A DNA stretch of 64,000 nt from Phaseolus vulgaris. Its lineage: Eukaryota; Streptophyta; Magnoliopsida; Fabales; Fabaceae. The stretch covers positions 14,154,993-14,218,992 of the forward strand of contig NC_023754.2 of assembly GCF_000499845.2 (NCBI RefSeq), given 5' to 3'. The translations under genes were made by a program, and so were the position numbers. Below are positions 11,922-21,399 of the stretch, in pieces. The notes under the pieces are model-generated. The model saw nothing but the letters and a program-made list of their open reading frames with translations. It did no database searches and was not told the DNA's origin. Each line of letters begins with the position of its first letter. Positions within the stretch are counted from its first letter, which is position 1.

Positions 11922-13333
11922 TACTCCTCGAGTTGGAGAGAATTCGTCCACGAATTCTGAATCCCTGCATATAACAAAGTCAGTTTAGTTTTACAAGTAA
12001 AAGTGGAAGAAAAAGGCAAACATGACTTAGTTTTTGTAAACAATGGGATTTCAGAAAAGGAGGTTCTATAAATCGACCAAGTTGGAAAAATTTGTTTGGG
12101 AATGATGATATCTTTTGGAAAAAGGCCTCTTAAGTGGTGAAAACCATTAGGAGGTATGAAATCATCCCTAACACTTTTTAACCAAGATGGTGTTGAAATA
12201 GAAACCTTGGGTAATGAAAAAGATAAGGAAGGAAAACACCTTGGAGGTGAAAGGATAAGACTCATGTCAACTTGGCTTTCTTTGTCTTTTTCATTTTTAC
12301 GTGAGGGAGGTGGGTGAGGTAGGTCTTGTTTTACCTTGTTTGTCATTAAGGTTTTTTGTGGACAATGAAGAGCTATGTGCCCAAAACCTAAACATTTAAA
12401 ACATTTTATATTGGAAGTTTTGGTAGGTGACTTAGGAGTAGAAGAATTTGTAGTAGAAACTTGTTTTGTAGACGTGGTTTTCAAAAGATATAATTCCATC
12501 TTGATGGCTATGCGAAGCACTTGCTTCAAAGAAGAGTACTCATTTAATTCTATAAATTCTCTAATATCTCTTCTTAAACCACGGACAAACCATTTTATCT
12601 TTGACTTTTCATTAGCATGCATATTCATTTTAGTCAAAGTGGTTTCAAAATCTTTAAAGTATTCATCTACCATCCTATGTCCTTGAGGAAGCCTTTGGAA
12701 CTTCAACAAGTGTTCCTTCCTAGAATGAGGAATAAACCTCGCGCGCATATACTCTTTCAAAGTATTCCAAGAAACCACGGGAGGTTTCTTGCGATACATA
12801 ATGTCCATTACAATTGTACGCCACCATTCTTTGGCATAATCACTAAATTCTAAGGTGGCTAGCTTATATTTGTGCTCATCAAGGATCTTATGGGTCTCAA
12901 ATATTTGTTCACACTTAGCCTCCCAATCTAAATATACATTAGGATCACTAGAGCCATTGAAACAAGGAAGCTGGACCGAAGGTAGCCTAGCCTTTGCATT
13001 TCGGTAGTAGCCATCTTCACGTTTATCTTCATGAGCATGAGATGGTCTAAATCCATGAAAATTGGGTTGAGGTCTCCTTCTTCTATGATCTTCTTCACGT
13101 CCATGATCATTGGAAGAGCCTCTTGATGAAGGTCTATGATGATGATGCTCTCCATGAATAGAATGAGAAGACCTAGCTTGCTTCATTTCAAGTCTTTGTA
13201 ATCTTTCCTCCAACTTTCTTATAGCTTCATCATTGAGATTAATGGTTCGTTTTGCCTTTTTTAATTCATCAAGAGCAGCAGCTTTGCTAGAAGAATGCTG
13301 TTTGGAAGAACCACTGCTGTAATATGAAGCCAT
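11747..13333 (-). CDS. gag: Ty3-type Gag protein of the non-autonomous element
   Basis: An uninterrupted 528-codon frame. The N-terminus is a short coiled coil (LDELKKAKRTINLNDEA, then KLEERLQRLEMK) followed by a His/Arg-rich linker. The retrotransposon gag domain (residues about 105-270) has the typical PNVYLDWEAKCEQIF start and YFKDFETTLTKMN centre. A CCHC zinc knuckle, CFKCLGFGHIALHCP, lies near residue 317. Gag forms the particle and binds the RNA; the missing enzymes would have to come from another element. The last 58 codons lie within the 3' LTR, after a NSWTNSLQLEEYDEN segment that is also present at the pol end of the 44104 element. That shared tail suggests pol was deleted from between gag and the 3' end. 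The ATG at 13333 begins a MASYYSSGSSK N-terminus comparable with the MAHFSSGESSK of the full element. Confidence 0.9.
   Translation of the reverse strand: MASYYSSGSSKQHSSSKAAALDELKKAKRTINLNDEAIRKLEERLQRLEMKQARSSHSIHGEHHHHRPSSRGSSNDHGREEDHRRRRPQPNFHGFRPSHAHEDKREDGYYRNAKARLPSVQLPCFNGSSDPNVYLDWEAKCEQIFETHKILDEHKYKLATLEFSDYAKEWWRTIVMDIMYRKKPPVVSWNTLKEYMRARFIPHSRKEHLLKFQRLPQGHRMVDEYFKDFETTLTKMNMHANEKSKIKWFVRGLRRDIREFIELNEYSSLKQVLRIAIKMELYLLKTTSTKQVSTTNSSTPKSPTKTSNIKCFKCLGFGHIALHCPQKTLMTNKVKQDLPHPPPSRKNEKDKESQVDMSLILSPPRCFPSLSFSLPKVSISTPSWLKSVRDDFIPPNGFHHLRGLFPKDIIIPKQIFPTWSIYRTSFSEIPLFTKTKSCLPFSSTFTCKTKLTLLYAGIQNSWTNSLQLEEYDENQIKKAFINEGRGHSPTHLKFFLLVFSKLKRRHKIKRGSSHKAKEVYKLSRIGFI
11922..11934 (-). 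other. Polypurine tract region of the gag-only element
   Basis: On the minus strand CTCGAGGAGTA directly precedes the 3' LTR start (TGATGAGAATC). The matching place in the 44104 element reads CCCGGGGAGTA. This is the expected site for plus-strand priming. Confidence 0.5.
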
Positions 13334-14562
13334 GTATAAAAGAAAACAGCAAACAACAAAACAGCAAACAAAGTTAAGAAAACAAAGTTAGCAAAAAGTA
13401 ATTTGGTAGCAAACTGCCGAAGTGAATTTGGCTTGACAAGAAGTCACTCTCAAAAAAATAATGTCCCTGCACCAATCTGATCTTGAGGTCTTGGAATCCT
13501 CAAATGAAAGATGTCAAAGCAAGGCACACCAATCTCAAAGCCAACCACAACAAAACCAATGAAGCAATAAAGACAAACAAGAAAAGGTATAAGCAATGAA
13601 AGGCTATAACAAAAGGAAAACTAGATGTATGACAAACTCAAAGATTAATGAATAAAAGACAAGCAAGAAAATAAGGAACTCAATGAAAAAGTAGGCACAC
13701 AAAAGAATACCTAAAGAAAAGTACTAGAGTAGATGAAGAAAACAAAAACAAGCTACTGGAAAATATTTTTTATGCAAACTGTGCTTGATGTTCACTGATT
13801 TAACTGGAATGATATAGAGCGAACTGGATTATGAAATTTAAACCACAGAAACTTCAAGATGTTAACTCAATAATGGCACTGGAATTACTTAAAAACAGTA
13901 AGCCAATTAATTGAGATAAATTTTTCAAAATCGCTGCCAGATTACCGTATTTTTTTCGGCAGAATTGTACACTTTTTGTATTTTATTTATCATTTTTTGT
14001 GTACTTTGAATTTTTGAGTACTTCTTTTTTCTATGCTTTTATAACACTTTGAAGAACACAAATCCAGAATTTCATAATTTTCCAGTGATTAAATCAATTG
14101 CAATAAGGAAAAACAGTAAGCACGTTTTCAGAAAATAGAGGAATCCTAACAGGAATGAAAAACAGAATTAAGAACTAGCAAAGACATAATGGAAAATGAT
14201 GTATAGGAACTTGTATAGGTCTAAAATACAAGTATGAACTCAATTCTAAAACAGAAAATGCACAAAGGATCAAGATACAAATGCAGAAAACTGTATTACA
14301 CCAAAGCAAGAAACAAAAAATGCAATAAAAGTACTACAAGAAGTGATGACATTCTTGGAAAAACATGACTATGACAAAACTTGTATGGATTCAAAAAGGA
14401 AAAAACACAAACACTTGGTAGGCACAATTAAGAAAACAGCAAGAATACTCAATTATAATCCTAAAAACAGAAAAGAAACAACAAGAAGATAGAGCTCTTG
14501 AATTAAAAGTGCAACACAACTCAAAATTAAACAAGAACAAACCTAAGACTCATGATACCACA
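13334..14562 (-). other. Leader between 5' LTR and gag
   Basis: AT-rich non-coding leader. Its GCTGCC / GGCAGAATTGTAC area (about 13930-13975) matches the leader of the full Ty3 element near 45690-45720, showing that the two elements are related. No other gene is seen. Confidence 0.7.
14549..14560 (-). other. Primer-binding site, initiator tRNA-Met type
   Basis: Two bases inside the 5' LTR the minus strand reads TGGTATCATGAG, close to the TGGTATCAGAGC complement of the plant initiator tRNA-Met 3' end. The position is right, and the match is interrupted after the first eight bases. Confidence 0.6.
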
Positions 14563-15618
14563 TGATGTGATTCCAATAGCAAGATATAGATGATTCTTTG
14601 ACATTTTATGGAATCAACTTGAGTTGGAGATAGCTTAGGCACTTTTAATAGAATTGGATCAATGTTCTAAGTTTCAAGAACTCACCAAAACTTGCACCAA
14701 ACACCAAACTCACATGGAAGACCCATTTCTTGCCAATTGAACCAATTAAAAGATGTAAAAATGCAAATGAACCGATTAAATTGCTTAACAAATGAAATGA
14801 ACCGATTAAAATGCTTCAAAACTGAAATGCACCGAACAAATCCAAGGAGAAAGAAGATGAACCGATTGAAACATGAAAATAAGCAAGAACACCGAATAGA
14901 AAGCAAGAAAGGAACCTAAGACATGTTTAGGAATTCAAATAGGCACGGAAATGGAATGAGAAGATGGAGAAGAAAGAGGACTTATGTGGTTGTAGTTCTT
15001 GGTTGATAAACACGCCACTTGAAGTGTGAATGCTCCAAGATAAGTGTGCAATGCCGCCACTTGAGAGAACCAAGGCACTCAAGATGAGACTAGGAAGAGG
15101 AGAAATCAAATCTCACTCACTCAATCACCAAATTGGGAGAGTTTCTTTACTACAAATTCCAAATCTGAATTGTGAATGACCTAAGCCCTCCTTTTATAGG
15201 AGCAAGGGCTGGTCATGAAGCTTACAAAACAAGCTAACCAAAAGTCCCTTGCATGCTACTCACTTCTAGCACCTAAAGTGAAGCATGAAGAGTCACCTTC
15301 TAGAAAATTCTAAACTAATGCCTAAAGATGTTTTTACAAAAGAGGTATCTAAGGTTTCCCTCTAAGCACCTTTCCTAAAAACTATGTATTTAAACATTCT
15401 ATATTATTTACAAATTTATAAAAGAAACTATAAAGAGAGATATTTAAATGAAGCCTATTCTTGAAAGCTTGTAGACTTCTTTGGCTTTATGGCTTGATCC
15501 TCTCTTTATTTTATGTCTTCTTTTTAATTTTGAAAAGACTAGAAGGAAGAACTTCAAATGTGTAGGTGAATGACCTCTCCCTTCATTAATAAAAGCCTTC
15601 TTTATTTGATTCTCATCA
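14563..15618 (-). repeat. 5' LTR of the gag-only element
   Basis: 1056 bp, nearly identical to 10866-11921, with the TATA box near 15192-15202 (minus strand). Transcription would run toward gag. Confidence 0.93.
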
Positions 15619-15639
15619 CCTCCCCTGCATGCATGCAGT

Positions 15640-16685
15640 TGCAGTGAGATAAAGCAACATGAAAACCATAACCATGCAGAAAGTAATTCATGGGTCCCCA
15701 CTTATTAACACATGGGTCCCCACTTACAGTATAAGGGTTTCTATGACCACCACATCAGGGTAAAACCCACCCAATTAACATCCATACACTGCAAGTATGT
15801 CTCACTTGCACACAACATTCAATTCCATTTACAAGAATCCAAATTTTTTTTTTAAAACAATGACCATGCACAAAGTTATTGTTGGGTCCCCACTTACAGT
15901 ACAAGGGTTCCAATGACCACCACATCAGGGTAAAACCCACCCAATTAACATCCGTACACTGCAAGTATGTCTCACTTGCACACAACATTCAATTCCATTT
16001 ACAGGAATCCAAAAAAATTTATGAAAACAATGACCATGCACAAAGTTATTCTTGGGTCCCCACTTATTAACACATGGGTCCCCACTTACAGTACAAGTGT
16101 TTCTATGACCACCACATCATGGTAAAACCCACCCAATTAACATTCATACACTGCAAGTATGTCTCACTTACACACAACATTCAATTCCATTTACAGGAAT
16201 CCAAAAAAATATTTGAAAACAATGACCATGCACAAAGTTATTCTTGGGTCCCCACTTATTAACACATGGGTCCCCACTTACAGTACAAGGGTTCCAATGA
16301 CCACCACGTCACGGTACAACCCACCCAATTAACATTCATACACTGCAACTATGTCTCAGTTACACACAACATTCAATTCCATTTACAGGAATCCAAAAAA
16401 ATATTTCAAAATAATGACGATGCAGAAAGTAATTCATGGGTCCCCACTTATTAACACATGGGTCCCCACTTACAGTATAAGGGTTTGTATGACCACCACA
16501 TCATGGTAAAACCCACCCAATTAACATCCATACACTTTAAGTATGTCTCACTTGCACACAACATTCAATTCCATTTAAAGGAATCCAAAAAAATATTTGA
16601 AAACAATGACCATGCACAAAGATTTTCTTGGGTCCCCACTTATTAGCACAAGGGTCCCTCTTACACTATAAGGGTTCCAATTAAT
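15640..16685. repeat. 192-bp tandem array 2, about 5 units
   Basis: GGGTCCCCACTTATTAACAC recurs at 16053, 16245, 16437 and 16629, exactly 192 bp apart, with earlier copies near 15692 and 15886 (one lacks about 20 bp). Each unit also has CACCACATCA, AACCCACCCAATTAACAT and AACATTCAATTCCATTTA. The array lies immediately 3' of the ULP1-like gene. It is the same family as array 3 and has the same orientation. Confidence 0.95.
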
Positions 16686-16886
16686 TTATTAACAAAGACC
16701 TTCACATTCATGTGCTCCAGTGACAACTTTCTGCCCAAAATATGATATAAAAAAATTCTTAAATTAAATAACTTAAATGAAATTGAGAATGCTTCCATTC
16801 ATTAAATAAAAGTATCTACATTGTTCACATAAACTCATAATAAGTAACACTTTTTTTTTGTTACAATTGAAAGTGTCCAATAAAAA

Positions 16887-19660
16887 TCAAGGGCAATCTA
16901 CTTCCAAATCTGTCAATACAGCTTTTCGTTGAACGTTAGACTCATGCAACACCCACGAAGTTAGCATCTCTTGACGAAAGCGTAGGAGCTCCTTCTAAAT
17001 AATATATCATGGAATCAGTTTGCAATCACCAAACTATAAATAAATAAAATGTGTTAAGTTATCAAAATAACTCTTACCGTGGGGTAATTTGGAAAGGTAT
17101 ACCCTTCCAAGTGTTGTGAACCATCCCACAACTCCATATATTTCACAACTAAAATACCACAGTCATAACTGCATACAACCAAAATAAATTTAACCCTAAA
17201 GAAGAATTCAAAATATTAACTCCAAACCAAATTAGAGAAAATATCAAATCAAAATAAATATGAATATTACTGTCAATACTAACCTATTCGGTTGTAGGGG
17301 AACATTTTCTTTTACCAATGAAATTTGACGACCACTCTTTCCAGAAAATTCGTCAAGAATTTCAAAAAGGTGTTGTAGACGATCAACCTACCACATGCAA
17401 TTTAACAACAATGATGAAGAAATCCAAACCAAATATATTCATAAGTATTCAACAACATGCAGGTATTTACCATTGCTTTATCAATCTTGAATCGATCTTG
17501 AATTCCATGACCAATGGAGTCCAATACATGCAATTGCCTGGTTCGACAATTGAGTGCGTACAGCCACTAGTGTTCCTTGAACACGGTTGGGACAAACACC
17601 TACAAAACGTTGCAAAGTTTAAAGTCACACTCAACATCACCATTCTAACAAACACCAACAAATTTCACAGAAAACATCAATAATATTAACTTACATAATC
17701 ACAATAAGATATTCCCTGATATGGGAATAAAGCATTCTCATAAAATGACATGTAATCCAAACTGGACCATGAATTTTGTACCCTATTGTTGATCATCTCC
17801 TCAATTACACGAGTCTGCAACAACAAATTCTATTATTAGTAATAACAAAAACTTAAAAGAAATCAAAATGAATTTAAATCGACACTAACCGCAAAAAAAC
17901 GGATTGAATGAAAAGCGATTCACCACTCCAAAATGAACAATTTGATTCATATTTAAGAAGCCGGTTACAAATAGCATAACCTACAAACACATTAAATATA
18001 ACTAAGTAAATATTACAAGTAAATAGAACAACTAATACAATGTGTACATTTTTACCATATTGTCAACTCTTGATCGCGGCCTTAATGATTGCAAATCCAG
18101 CCTCGTCAACATGTTGTTTTGTATATCCACAATGACACTACATCAACATTTAACACCAACTCAATAATCAAGCAATAACAACAAATGAAGTAATGCCTAC
18201 AATTATATGTACTTACCGTTTCATGTCAAACTTGAATGCAAAAAATGTTTTATAAATTTTGGAAATATCCAAACTGCATGAGCTTGGACCAGCACAGCTT
18301 GCTCCATGAGAGGTTGGGTTGGCTCCACGCACAAATCCAACTGACCACTCGTTTTCTTTAACAAGCATTTGTCGGACCTCTTTAATTTGCTTGTCCAAAT
18401 GATCAATTTTTAATTCGTTATCTGCAACTTTCTTCTCACAAAGTTTGTGCTGGTAAACTAAGTCGTCCCACTCACTTTTACCACCACTATTTTCCCCAAC
18501 ACCATTATCAGAATCTGCTAAGGCTTCTTTCAAAATTTGGATTCCTTCCTCTTCAGCATTTACTGGCCAATCGCATACAATCTGAAAAAACAATTACTTT
18601 TGAGTTAATTTAAATTTTCCCCAATAACATGCACAAAAAACTAAACAATTCACAAATATACCTCAGCAGATAAAAAAACTTCATGTAACCTTCTTCCATG
18701 ATTATTAACACTCGGCCAATGCAAAAATCGTGGAAAACCATTACACTGGGCACGGTCGCCAACACCCACATGGTGGACCGCCCACACCTATTTCCAAAAA
18801 TATAATACGTAACTAATTAACAATTAAACAAAATCACTAATAATTTAAGACAACATAATTTTACAAATTTTAACTAACCTGCAAAACAGCGACACAACCT
18901 GCCAAATATATTTCACTAACATTCTTGTCTTCGTAGTAAACTTGGGATGCCCTCGTCAAACTTGTAACTAAGACATTATACACTGCACCCCCCCAATTAT
19001 ATAATTGTAATGCATCTAAATTGTCTAAACACTTAAAAGCAAAAGAAGTAAAGGTTCTAGAAGTTCTAGGAACATAAAATACATATAACCCTAGCAATAT
19101 GTATAACCTAACAAAATCATCAACATTTTTGTACAAATTTTTATCCTCCAACTTTTTCAAAATTGTTGACAAATTCATTTCCTCCCCTTCTTCAAACAAT
19201 GTATTCACAACACCTCCCCCATCATTCTCCATTTTCACCTCTTCCCCCACAACCGGCAATCCTAATGCAAAACACACATCAAGAGTTGAAAATGGAACTA
19301 TACTTTTTCTAATGCTAAATGCTTCCTTATCGGCTGCCCATCTACTTAATAGTTCTCTCATGAGGCTGTTAGATATATCCAACACTTTGTCCATTTCAAG
19401 CATCCACTTAAATGGAGTTTGTTTAATCCTTTCTTGTTGAAACCTACTAAGTTTACGGTTGACATCAACAATATATTGAGTCAGCACATTGTGCCTAACT
19501 CGTACCTGCAACATCAGAACATAAACCAATAACAACAACTTTATTTATTCAACCATGTCAATTCACAAAATATTCAACTATTATGAACAAAATGTAAAAT
19601 TAGTACCTTCATATCAGCTTTTGCATGACGGACAAAATTCTTGGACCGTGAAGTTTCCAT
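16887..19660 (-). pseudogene. ULP1-like (C48) cysteine protease of a MULE
   Basis: Eleven exons can be placed: 19660-19607, 19505-18879, 18787-18662, 18581-18217, 18137-18056, 17980-17890, 17814-17695, 17599-17471, 17387-17284, 17168-17078 and 16994-16887, together about 630 codons. Exons 2-3 carry the N-terminal module shared with 1337-3017 (TPFKW, YNWGGAVYNVLVTSL). Exon 4 has a coiled coil (KKVADNELKIDHLDKQIKEV). Exons 5-10 form a ULP1/SENP-type C48 peptidase: LRPRSRVDN; catalytic His in FKEH; Asp in VLDSIGHG; Gln and Cys in QPNSYDCGILVVKYMELW. Such enzymes cleave SUMO or ubiquitin-like tags, and expanded ULP1-like families carried by MULEs are known in plants. Two breaks are seen. A TAG at 17567-17569 directly follows the catalytic His, and the T7 run near 17895 puts exon 6 one base out of phase with exon 7. 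Otherwise the domain looks well kept. The gene is bracketed by arrays 2 and 3. Confidence 0.8.
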
Positions 19661-19674
19661 TCTCTAAAACTTCA

Positions 19675-20460
19675 AAAAACCAATGACCACCACATCAAGT
19701 TAAAACCCACTCAATTAACATTAATACAGTCCAACTATGTGTCACTTACACATAACATTCAGTTCCACTTACAAGAATGCAAAAACAAAATTTAAGACAA
19801 TAACCATGCACAAAGTTATGCATGGGTTCCCACCTATTAACTCATGGGTCCCCACTTACATTATAAGGGTTCCAATGACCTCCACATCATGCTAAAACCC
19901 ACCTAATTAACATTGATACCATCCAACTATGTCTAAACTACATACAACAATCAGTTCCACTTACAGGAATGCAAAAACAAAATTTAAGACAATGACCAAG
20001 CAGAAAGTAATTCATGGGTCCCCACTTATTAACACATGGGTCCCCACTTACACTAAAAGGGGTCCAATGACCACCAAATCATGCTAAAACCCACCCAATT
20101 AACATTCATACCATCCAACTATGTCTAAACTACACACAACAATCACTTCCAGTTCTTGGAATCCAAAAACAAAATTTAAGACAATGACCAAGCAGAAAGT
20201 AATTCATGGGTCCCCACTTATTAACACATGGGTCCCCACTTACACTATAAGGGTTCCAATGACCACCAAATCATGTTAAAACCCACCCAATTAACATTCA
20301 TACCATCCAACTATGTCTAAACTACACACAACAATCACTTCCAGTTCTTGGAATCCAAAAACAAAATTTAAGACAATGACCAAGCAGAAAGTAATTCATG
20401 GGTCCCCACTTATTAACACATGGGTTCCCACTTACACTATAAGGGTACAAATGAGATACA
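19675..20460. repeat. 192-bp tandem array 3, about 4 units
   Basis: CCAATGACC at about 19680, 19872, 20064 and 20256 starts each unit. GGGTCCCCACTTA or close variants lie near 19825, 20015, 20208 and 20400. The first unit starts about 20 bp upstream of the ATG of the ULP1-like gene, so the array occupies its promoter. Same family as array 2. Confidence 0.93.
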
Positions 20461-20471
20461 AATTTAATATA

Positions 20472-20528
20472 TTTGCGACAATTCCTCTTGTCGGCAATTC
20501 CTCTTGTGCGACAATTCCTCTTGTCGGC
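20472..20528. repeat. Short hairpin repeat CGACAATTCCTCTTGTCG
   Basis: GACAATTCCTCTTGTCGG-type 18-bp segments occur three times in 57 bp. Each has complementary arms CGACAA and TTGTCG around TTCCTC. This marks the outer end of array 3. Confidence 0.7.
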
Positions 20529-20529
20529 T

Positions 20530-21117
20530 GAAACATAAAATATTTGCAGTATTCTAGACAACAAATACATACTCAAGGGTAAAAAACTAAATATAATATG
20601 TACACCAAATGATGGTACCTATTTGCTGTTAACAAAATGTCCAAAAAAGAATAACCTTAGAGGAGGCTTTTGGAATTACAAGTACTTTTATGAACACATG
20701 ATTTTCCAACTTACCAAATGTGTTAGGACTTGTAAGATTTTCATGAAATTTCATATGAAGGATTAGGAGACCAAAAACCTATAACTGCCCTTCAGGACTT
20801 AGGCCATGAACCCACGTTAATTTCTAAGATACATTTGTTGCTTCTCAGAAAATCAATTTCGAACGTCAGCCAACGAAATAGAACATCAATCCAAAATCCT
20901 TCACAGTCACACACCCCATACAGATTCAGTTCTCAGGATTACCTATCATCTTGTCTATGAAAAAAAAAAAAATTACCTACACATTGAATTTTTAACTTTA
21001 AATTTCTGGATAAACAGATGATGCTTTTTTAACAGGTTCTTGTTATGCATGCACAATCTCAAATACATCCACTATAGCAGTCAAATTTGGTCAATCACTA
21101 CACCGAAATAAACAAAC
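20530..21117. other. Non-coding stretch after array 3
   Basis: AT-rich, with no supported gene. Confidence 0.5.
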
Positions 21118-21380
21118 TTACCTTCTCCTCTTTCCTCGTACCGTTTCGCAAACCACCTTCTCCTCCTTCCTCGCAGCGTTTCGCACACCACCGTCACTTC
21201 GCACTACTCTGCCGTCACTTCGCAATAAACCACCCTCAGTTAGCACTACTCCGCCGTCACCGTTAGTTCGCACCTTTGCCCTCTCCGCCGTCACCGTACA
21301 CAACTTCTTCTCCGCAGTCACCGAAGTCACCGTTCGTCTATCTCTACACGTTCCTATGCTTGCTGGAAATTTGAATTTCA
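21118..21380. repeat. Locally GC-richer degenerate repeat, CCGCCGTCAC and TTCGCA motifs
   Basis: Variants of ACCACCTTCTCCTC, CCGTCACTTCGCACTAC and CCGCCGTCACCGT alternate for about 260 bp, in strong contrast with the AT-rich surroundings. The 87-codon minus-strand ORF here is low-complexity and I treat it as a by-product. It may be a transposon subterminal region or a CpG-rich promoter edge of the MULE cluster; I found no matching inverted copy in the window. Confidence 0.5.
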
Positions 21381-21399
21381 AACCCTAATACACTATTCC

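Larger units (their letters stand above)
10866..15618 (-). mobile_element. Gag-only Ty3-type LTR retrotransposon
   Basis: Two 1056-bp direct repeats (10866-11921 and 14563-15618) begin TGATGTGATT and end TCTCATCA on the plus strand. They are flanked by CCTCC at 10861-10865 and 15619-15623, a perfect 5-bp target duplication. The element reads on the minus strand, so 14563-15618 is the 5' LTR. It encodes only gag; there is no protease, RT, RNase H or integrase. That makes it non-autonomous, like the TR-GAG class. Its gag and leader resemble those of the intact Ty3 element at 44104-51643, a plausible helper family. I count about six differences between the LTRs, all transitions, so the insertion is recent. 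Confidence 0.93.

Noticed and set aside
15879..16646. Four similar 62-codon plus-strand ORFs in array 2
   Set aside because: Same artefact of the 192-bp period; no independent coding evidence.
21118..21381. 87-codon Arg/Gly/Val-rich minus-strand ORF
   Set aside because: It is translation of a degenerate GC-rich repeat, with no domain and no splice partners.
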